Positions 23,061 through 28,036 of a stretch of DNA of 28,036 nucleotides are shown here, piece after piece. Origin of the DNA: a bacterium (GTDB lineage Bacteria; Desulfobacterota; Deferrisomatia; Deferrisomatales; BM512); contig SRXB01000003.1 in the NCBI GenBank assembly GCA_009724975.1, positions 1 to 28,036 on the forward strand. The letters run 5' to 3'. Below the pieces are notes generated by a model. The model searched no databases, was not told the origin of the DNA, and saw nothing but the letters and a program-made list of their open reading frames with translations. Every line of letters starts with the position of its first letter. Within the stretch, counting starts at the first letter, position 1. A program made the translations under genes and the position numbers.

Positions 23061-23082
23061 TACCCGCCCTTGCGGGCGGGTA
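23061..23082. repeat. Perfect inverted repeat in the cytochrome leader
   Basis: TACCCGCCC and GGGCGGGTA form a 9-bp perfect stem with a four-base loop (TTGC; GCAA on the transcript). It lies directly after the -10 of the cytochrome promoter, spanning the predicted start of transcription, about 37 bases before the ATG. It could be an operator or a 5' mRNA hairpin. The tail is not T-rich, so it is not a usual terminator. Confidence 0.7.
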
Positions 23083-23109
23083 ATTTACAACCCCAGAGAA
23101 ACCTGTCAA
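23082..23109 (-). promoter_or_regulatory. Promoter of the multihaem cytochrome gene
   Basis: On the minus strand TTGACA (23109-23104) is followed after 16 bases by TAAATT (23087-23082). The -35 is perfect and the -10 matches 4 of 6. Two further inverted repeats lie upstream in the same 155-base gap: CAGCG-TC-CGCTG (23120-23131) and GCGCAAA-GA-TTTGCGC (23153-23168). Confidence 0.65.
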
Positions 23110-23152
23110 ATACAATATTCAGCGTCCGCTGGAAAATTCACCGGACATTGTA

Positions 23153-23168
23153 GCGCAAAGATTTGCGC
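23153..23168. promoter_or_regulatory. Inverted repeat, candidate operator upstream of the cytochrome promoter
   Basis: GCGCAAA and TTTGCGC flank a two-base centre, a perfect 7-2-7 palindrome about 45 bases upstream of the -35. It is 11 bases after the ccsB stop, so it could also act as a weak end signal for ccsB, but no T run follows on the minus strand. No known regulator site was recognised. Confidence 0.45.
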
Positions 23169-23179
23169 AAGGCTAGTGT

Positions 23180-24193
23180 TTATGCGCTTCCATAGCTGTG
23201 AAGGCCGGAAAGCACGAAGTTGACTCCCCAGTAGGTGAAGATGACTGCGCCGAAACCGACCACGGAGAGCCACGCCAGCGGCTTTCCTCTCCAGCCGGCG
23301 GTGTAGCGGGCGTGGAGGAAGGCGGCGTAGACGAACCAGGTTATCAGCGACCAGGTTTCCTTCGGGTCCCAGCTCCAGTAGGTGCCCCAGGCGTAGTTTG
23401 CCCAGGCGGCGCCGGTGAGGATGCCGAGGGTCAGGAGCGGAAAGCCCACCGCCACAGCCTTGTAGGAGAGCTCGTCGAGCACCTTCAGGGGCGGGAGCAT
23501 GTCGTCGGGGGTCTTGGCGAGTATGGTGTGCAGGCCGAAGAAGACCGCGCCCACAACGGCGCAGACACCCCACATTATCCCGAGGTTTTTGTCGGTTATT
23601 AGTTCGGGCTTGATGTTGCCGTACTTGATTATCGAGACAAGGAGGGGAAGTACCAGCGGATGGAGGGCGAGGATTATCGTCTGTTTCATCTCGCGGGTGC
23701 GGATAAGGTAGAAGATGCAGATGGCGTAGGAGACGCCGAAGGCGGCGTAGCCGATGAAGCAGGTTACGACGTGGCTCGTCAGCCAGTTTGACTGAAGGGC
23801 GGGGACAAGGGGCTGGATGTCGCTGGAGACTCCGGTTAGGGAAACCAGGGCGATGCCAAGAAAGCCCAGCGCGGTGGCTATGACGCCGATTATCTTGTAG
23901 CCGTAGACGTACTCGAAGATGAGGTAGATGAGTACGATGGACCAGGCGAAGAAGACCATCGATTCGTACATGTTGGAGAGGGGGATGTAGCCGAATCCCT
24001 GCTTGTAGCTCTCGACCCAGCGCACGCCGATGGCGGCGGTGTTGACCAGAAAGCCGCCGAGGGTCATCAGGGTGGCCGCCGACCCTATCTTTTTGTTCCG
24101 CGAGACTATGTAGATGAGGTAGACGACGCTGGCGAGGAGGTAGATCACCATCGCCGCGCCGAATATTTTGCTGTTAATCAGGTTTTGTCCCAT
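23180..24193 (-). CDS. ccsB: Cytochrome c maturation protein CcsB/CcsA (System II)
   Basis: A 337-residue protein with about eight membrane helices. It carries the WWD haem-handling motif WGTYWSWDPKETWSLITWFVYA (about 277-298) with flanking His residues (SHVVTCFIGYAAFG, FGLHTILAK, LHARYTAGWRGK). With ResB it exports haem and attaches it to CxxCH motifs in the periplasm. It is 57 bases after resB, with the target cytochrome gene next downstream. The 57-base gap holds a GC-rich hairpin whose T tail faces the plus strand only, so it is not a minus-strand terminator. ATG 24193 begins MGQNLINSKIFG. Confidence 0.95.
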   Translation of the reverse strand: MGQNLINSKIFGAAMVIYLLASVVYLIYIVSRNKKIGSAATLMTLGGFLVNTAAIGVRWVESYKQGFGYIPLSNMYESMVFFAWSIVLIYLIFEYVYGYKIIGVIATALGFLGIALVSLTGVSSDIQPLVPALQSNWLTSHVVTCFIGYAAFGVSYAICIFYLIRTREMKQTIILALHPLVLPLLVSIIKYGNIKPELITDKNLGIMWGVCAVVGAVFFGLHTILAKTPDDMLPPLKVLDELSYKAVAVGFPLLTLGILTGAAWANYAWGTYWSWDPKETWSLITWFVYAAFLHARYTAGWRGKPLAWLSVVGFGAVIFTYWGVNFVLSGLHSYGSA

Positions 24194-24250
24194 TCAATCA
24201 ACTCCGCGCGCCAAAAGCGCGAATTTTGTTTTTAAGTTTATACAATAGCC

Positions 24251-25912
24251 TTAGCTTTTTTTGAAGGTGTCGGAGGCTTCCTCCTTGAAGTCTTCGAACC
24301 ACTTCTCGAAGGATACCCTGTTGCGGCTGGCGTTGCCCGCGAAGAGGACGTTGACCTTGCCATCTTCCTTCCAGACCTTGGCGAAGACGCGCCTGTGGCT
24401 GACGAAGAAGGAGGTAACGAGTCCTATGGTGATAAGTATGCAACCGGCCCAGACAATCGGCACGCCCGGGTCTTTCGCTACCTGGAGGCCGGTGTAGTGG
24501 GCCCAGTCGGCCTTGTCCATGCGGATGAAGTAGGGGCCGAGCGGCATGAAGGGGTTGCCGCCGCCGAAGGCGCTGGCTTCGTAAACTTTGCCCCCGCTCT
24601 GCTGTCCGCCGCTGTTGACGTAGAAGACCGCCGCGGCGGGCTCGCCGGTGTCCTCGTTATCCTGCTCGTAGTCCCGCAGGTAGATTTCTCCGCCGTCGGC
24701 TACCCGTATGCCCTTGCCAAAGGCTATTTTGGCGGCATTGACAACGGGCCTGCCGTTTCTGTCCACGAGGGTGACGGTGGCGCTCTTTATGCCGACCTTG
24801 CCGTAGCTGGACTGGTAGAAGAAGATGCCGTCGTGTATGAGGGGCGAGTTGACCTCTATGCGCTGTGAGTAGAGGGGGGAGCCGTTTTTCAGGACCGAGA
24901 GGTTGGAGACGTAGTCCTTGGGCCTGCCGTTGGGGTAGAGGTCGAGCTGGAAGCTGTCGCAGCTTATGGTGAAGTCCAGCTTCTTGAAGAGATCGCTGGC
25001 GGTGAGTGAAACAGACTTCAGCGCCGTGGAGCCGTCCCAGTCGAGGTTATTCACCAAAAACGGTATCTTGGTGGAGATGCTTTCGGCGGTGGAGGCGGGC
25101 TCGTTGAAGTTGGCGGCCCTTGTGTGGCGGACTCCGGAGGAGTCGGTGACGTCAAGCACCAGGTTTCCGGCCTGAAGTCCCTTGGCGGCGCAGGCCGCGG
25201 CGAGCTGGGAGGCGAGGTTGCCGGCCTCTCCGAGAAGGGCGTCGCGGCTGGATGCCGATGAAGGGGCGGTTACCGCCACGGGTGGCATGCCGCGCATGCG
25301 CACGGTGTCGGAGGAGGTTCCCTCCACTATGCCGACGAACCCCTTGAAGCCCCAGAGTATGCCCACTATCGCGCCGACCGCGAAGAGGAAGAGGCTGAAG
25401 TGGGTCACGTAGACGCCCATCCTGCACCAGCCGCCCTTGGTGGACATTAGGTAGGTTGCGCCGTCGCTCTCGGCCCTGATTACGGGGGCCAGCTTTTTGC
25501 CCAGAAGCTCTTCGGCCTTCTTTGCCGCGTCTTCCTGGCTCATGGAGGCGGTGAACTGGGTTTTTTCGTGAACCGCAAGGGAGCGCTTGTCAAAGAGTGG
25601 GTCTTTGTCGTTCATCTGCCTGATGGCGTTGGGGAGCCTTTTGATCGAGCAGAAGGTGATGTTGATGAGGAGGAGCGCCAAAAGGAGCATAAACCACCAG
25701 GAGTGGTACATGTCGCCGAAGTTGAAGAGGTTTATGACCTTGCCCCAGGTGGAGCCGTAATGGTCAAGGTAGTGGGGGGCGCTTTCGCCCTGTTCGACCA
25801 CGGTTCCTATTATGGAGGTGGCGGCGAGGGAGACGAGTACGAAGATTGAGAGCTTTATCGAGCTGAAAAAGTCGTAAAGCCTGTCGGTGATTGTCTGGTT
25901 TTCCTTAGCCAA
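24251..25912 (-). CDS. resB: Cytochrome c maturation protein ResB (Ccs1)
   Basis: From TTG 25912 the protein has 553 residues. Residues ~1-95 hold two membrane helices (SIKLSIFVLVSLAATSIIGTVV; WWFMLLLALLLINITFCSI), a third lies near 165-190, and the last near 490-510. A large periplasmic domain lies between. The LSIFVLVSLAATSIIGTVVEQ start and the HYGSTWGKVINLF segment are typical of ResB. The TTG is chosen because AGGAGG lies 10 bases upstream; in-frame TTGs further up would put the ribosome site inside the gene. ResB works with CcsB to keep apocytochrome thiols ready and deliver haem. Upstream (59 bases) is the GltD-like oxidoreductase gene. Confidence 0.92.
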   Translation of the reverse strand: MAKENQTITDRLYDFFSSIKLSIFVLVSLAATSIIGTVVEQGESAPHYLDHYGSTWGKVINLFNFGDMYHSWWFMLLLALLLINITFCSIKRLPNAIRQMNDKDPLFDKRSLAVHEKTQFTASMSQEDAAKKAEELLGKKLAPVIRAESDGATYLMSTKGGWCRMGVYVTHFSLFLFAVGAIVGILWGFKGFVGIVEGTSSDTVRMRGMPPVAVTAPSSASSRDALLGEAGNLASQLAAACAAKGLQAGNLVLDVTDSSGVRHTRAANFNEPASTAESISTKIPFLVNNLDWDGSTALKSVSLTASDLFKKLDFTISCDSFQLDLYPNGRPKDYVSNLSVLKNGSPLYSQRIEVNSPLIHDGIFFYQSSYGKVGIKSATVTLVDRNGRPVVNAAKIAFGKGIRVADGGEIYLRDYEQDNEDTGEPAAAVFYVNSGGQQSGGKVYEASAFGGGNPFMPLGPYFIRMDKADWAHYTGLQVAKDPGVPIVWAGCILITIGLVTSFFVSHRRVFAKVWKEDGKVNVLFAGNASRNRVSFEKWFEDFKEEASDTFKKS

Positions 25913-25971
25913 CTTGAAAGTTCCTCCTGGGTGATGCAACAAAGCGGCGAACCGCCGCCTATTATGGTTTT

Positions 25972-27768
25972 CTAAAGGTCACGGTGGCACTGGAGGCAAC
26001 GCTTTGACTCGCATGCCGACTGGGCTGGGTTGAAGCCGTCCTCCACTTCCAGAAAGCCGCTTATGCGCACGCTAAGGGGCTTGGAGTGCATGCGTTCGCG
26101 CATCTTTTCCTTCTGGGTCTCGACGTGGCCCTGATACGGCTTTCGCACCATGAGCTGCCTTGTGAAAGGCGCTTTTACGAGGGAGGGCGCCAGGTCCGCG
26201 AAGATGGCGAGGGCCGCCGTCCTGCCGTCGGCTATGGCCGCCACGGCGGTTTGAGCCCCGCGGGCGGCGTCGCCTCCGGCGTAAATCCTTTTCAGGCTGG
26301 TCCTGCCGGTGTTTTTCGAGACTTTTACGCGCCCGTCCTTCTCCCGCGCGAGTTTGGCGAGGGCCGGATCGTCGAAGAGCGATGATTTGACGCTCTGGCC
26401 GAGGCACGGGATTACATGGTCGAATGGCAAAAAGTGTTCGGAGCCATTTATTGCTACGGGCTGGGGCCTTCCGCTGGAGTCGGCGATGCCAAGTTCCATC
26501 AGCACCGCCTGAACGCCGGTGAGTTTCCCGTTTTCGCTGATTCCCTTCGTGGGGTTTATCAGGTAGCGGAAGCGTACGCCTTCGCGCATGGCGGCCTCAA
26601 GCTCGTCATCGCGGGCGGGCATCTGGTCGCGGGTGCGGCGGTAGAGGAGGTGGACTTCGGAGGCTCCACACCTTAGGGCGGTGCGGCAGACGTCTATCGC
26701 GGCGTTGCCGCCGCCGACTACGGCAACCTTTCCTTCGAGCCTGGGCGGGACCTCTTCCTTGGAGGCTCTTAGGAAATCCTGGAAATCGGTGAATTTATCT
26801 TCGCCCTCTACCCTCATCTTCATCGAGGCGGGTGCGCCGATGGCGATATATACGGCGTCGAAATCCTTGAGGAGTGAATCCACCGCCACGCCCCCCGGGC
26901 CGACCTTCGCGCCGGTGTGGAAGACCACTCCCCTCGCCTTCAGGTCGTTGGTTTCTATTCTCACGACATCCTTGGGCAGGCGGAAATCGGGGATGGTGTC
27001 GATCAGGCGGCCCCCGGGCTCCTTGCCGGAGTCGAAGACCTCTACCTTCGCGCCGAGGACGCTGAGGAAGTAGGCGCAGGAGAGGCCCGCGGGTCCGGCT
27101 CCTACAACCGCGACTTTGGGGCCGTTTTCCAAAAGTGGTTCCGGAGGGGCGACCTCGCCGCCTCGGGAGATGAACTTTTGGTGGCGGTCCGAGAGGAAGC
27201 GCTTGCAGTGGTTTATCGCCACGGCCTCGCCGTCGATTCCCCGGTAGCACTTGCTTTCACAAGGGTGGGGACAGACGCGCCCAATGGTTCCGACGAGGGG
27301 AAGGCGTGAACGGATCAGCGAGTAGCCCTGCTCGAAATCCTCGTCGGCCAGAAGCTGAAGGTAGTCGGGGATTGGGACGCGGGCCGGACAGGTGGCGTGG
27401 CAGGGGGCTATGGGCTGTGTGGGGCCGAACCAGGCGTCGGCGGCGGCGACCGCCATTACGAAAACGGCTATTCCCACAAGGTAGAAGTGGCTGTAGCTGA
27501 AGCCCGCCCAGGTGGCCCACAAGAGGCCTAGGCTCAGGGGTATCATTATTGCCATGACGAGGCCGGTTATTATCCTGCCCCCGAAGAATTGCCCCGCGCC
27601 AGGCATCAAGAGGCTCAGGGCGGTTCCGATGTCTCGCCAGCCCCTCATCGTCTTGATCTCGTGCATGAGGCGGCTTCTGCCCGTCAGTTGGCCGCTGCAA
27701 AAGCGGCACCTAGGGGCAAGGCCCCTTGGCTCGATCCGGCAAAGGCTGCAATCCTTGTACTGTTCCAT
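25972..27768 (-). CDS. Membrane-tethered GltD-like NAD(P)H oxidoreductase
   Basis: A 598-residue protein. Residues 1-30 form a small zinc ribbon (C7/C10, C21/C24). Residues ~47-112 are two or three membrane helices. From ~120 it reads as the small subunit of glutamate synthase or a related Fe-S flavoprotein: CHATCPARVPIPDYLQLL (123-140), RVCPHPCESKCYRG (165-177) for the N-terminal Fe-S clusters, GAGPAGLS (223-230) for FAD, GGGNAAIDVCRTALRCGASEVHLLYRRTRDQMPA for NAD(P)H, and IYAGGDAARG near 495. It ends CLQCHRDL. The partner subunit is absent here. Electron donation from NAD(P)H to a membrane or quinone partner is inferred from the tether. ATG 27768 has a weak ribosome site (GGGGTT). resB lies downstream, folE2 upstream. 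Confidence 0.85.
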   Translation of the reverse strand: MEQYKDCSLCRIEPRGLAPRCRFCSGQLTGRSRLMHEIKTMRGWRDIGTALSLLMPGAGQFFGGRIITGLVMAIMIPLSLGLLWATWAGFSYSHFYLVGIAVFVMAVAAADAWFGPTQPIAPCHATCPARVPIPDYLQLLADEDFEQGYSLIRSRLPLVGTIGRVCPHPCESKCYRGIDGEAVAINHCKRFLSDRHQKFISRGGEVAPPEPLLENGPKVAVVGAGPAGLSCAYFLSVLGAKVEVFDSGKEPGGRLIDTIPDFRLPKDVVRIETNDLKARGVVFHTGAKVGPGGVAVDSLLKDFDAVYIAIGAPASMKMRVEGEDKFTDFQDFLRASKEEVPPRLEGKVAVVGGGNAAIDVCRTALRCGASEVHLLYRRTRDQMPARDDELEAAMREGVRFRYLINPTKGISENGKLTGVQAVLMELGIADSSGRPQPVAINGSEHFLPFDHVIPCLGQSVKSSLFDDPALAKLAREKDGRVKVSKNTGRTSLKRIYAGGDAARGAQTAVAAIADGRTAALAIFADLAPSLVKAPFTRQLMVRKPYQGHVETQKEKMRERMHSKPLSVRISGFLEVEDGFNPAQSACESKRCLQCHRDL

Positions 27769-27793
27769 AAAACTTTAACCCCGCTTGAAAAAC

Positions 27794-28036
27794 CTACCCC
27801 GCCTTCTTGGAGCCGGTGGAATTCGGCCACTTCTGGACCAGGGCGTAAGCGTTGTGGTTGTGTATAGACTCGAAATTCTCCGCCTGCACGGAAAACCAGG
27901 TGATGTTCTTGTCGGCCAAAAGCCCCTCGGCCACATCGCGGACGATGTCTTCGACGAACTTGGGGTTGTTGTAGGCCTTTTCGGTGACGTATTTTTCGTC
28001 GGCGCGCTTTAGGAGGCTGTAGACCTCGCAGGAGGC
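27794..28036 (-). CDS. folE2: GTP cyclohydrolase FolE2, 5' end off window
   Basis: The last 80 residues before a TAG at 27796-27794. The reading frame runs to the right edge. The sequence SCEVYSLLKRADEKYVTEKAYNN, PKFVEDIVRDVAEGLL, and ENFESIHNHNAYA matches the C-terminus of the type IB GTP cyclohydrolase (FolE2), including the conserved Cys, Glu and His that form the metal and pterin site. FolE2 makes 7,8-dihydroneopterin triphosphate for folate or queuosine and can use metals other than zinc. The stop lies 25 bases before the oxidoreductase ATG. The rest of the gene was not seen. Confidence 0.92.
   Translation of the reverse strand, partial: ASCEVYSLLKRADEKYVTEKAYNNPKFVEDIVRDVAEGLLADKNITWFSVQAENFESIHNHNAYALVQKWPNSTGSKKAG

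Noticed and set aside
21771..23153. Long plus-strand ORF (460 codons) opposite the cytochrome gene
   Set aside because: It is antisense to 15 haem motifs; the regular Cys/His codons create an open reverse frame. The translation is Val/Ala/Gly-rich and has no recognisable domain.
24200..24240. GC-rich hairpin in the resB-ccsB gap as a terminator
   Set aside because: The T-rich tail (AATTTTGTTTTT) lies on the plus-strand side, where no gene ends. On the minus strand it has no T tail.
25984..25998. CLQCH at the C-terminus of the GltD-like protein as a haem c site
   Set aside because: The catalytic domain follows the membrane helices and binds FAD and NAD(P)H in the cytoplasm. Related proteins have a Cys pair here without haem, so the His is probably coincidental.

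Overview
The window is GC-rich bacterial chromosome, densely packed and almost entirely transcribed on the minus strand. Of 29 genes, only one (a thioesterase at 8370-8816) lies on the plus strand. The gene content fits an anaerobic or metal- or sulfur-respiring Gram-negative bacterium of the old deltaproteobacterial kind (Desulfobacterota or Desulfuromonadota-like). The pointers are a 15-haem secreted c-type cytochrome, System II cytochrome c maturation (CcsB/ResB), a DUF4388 protein, a FeoA/FeoB ferrous iron importer with a small zinc-ribbon partner, and a NapH-like polyferredoxin. This placement is inferred from gene content; no phylogeny was run.

Read in the direction of transcription (right to left), the right end opens with the 3' end of folE2. 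It is followed by a membrane-tethered GltD-type NAD(P)H oxidoreductase, resB, ccsB, the multihaem cytochrome, a thioredoxin-fold/TPR protein without active-site cysteines, a four-helix membrane protein and a polyferredoxin. Together these look like a cytochrome c respiratory and maturation module. Next comes a two-gene unit: a sensor kinase whose periplasmic domain carries a haem c motif, translationally coupled to a coiled-coil OmpA-domain lipoprotein that ends in a strong terminator.

The middle (8813-16076) is the conserved housekeeping run rpsB-tsf-pyrH-frr-uppS-cdsA-dxr-rseP-tsaB, covering translation factors, UMP kinase, undecaprenyl and phospholipid precursors, isoprenoid synthesis and site-2 proteolysis. 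Spacing is very tight. dxr has no ATG/GTG/TTG start: an AUA sits where the start should be. The convergent thioesterase overlaps the tsaB stop through a shared CTAG.

The left third holds the Fur-controlled feoA-feoB-zinc ribbon operon. Its promoter is flanked by two near-consensus Fur boxes. Then comes an envelope operon (Bax-like glucosaminidase, polysaccharide deacetylase, periplasmic cyclophilin) with a good sigma-70 promoter and a terminator. Last are a DUF1844 protein, a TPR/zinc-ribbon multi-pass membrane protein (probably using an AUC start) and a DUF4388 protein running off the left edge. No tRNA, rRNA, CRISPR, insertion sequence or phage gene was seen.
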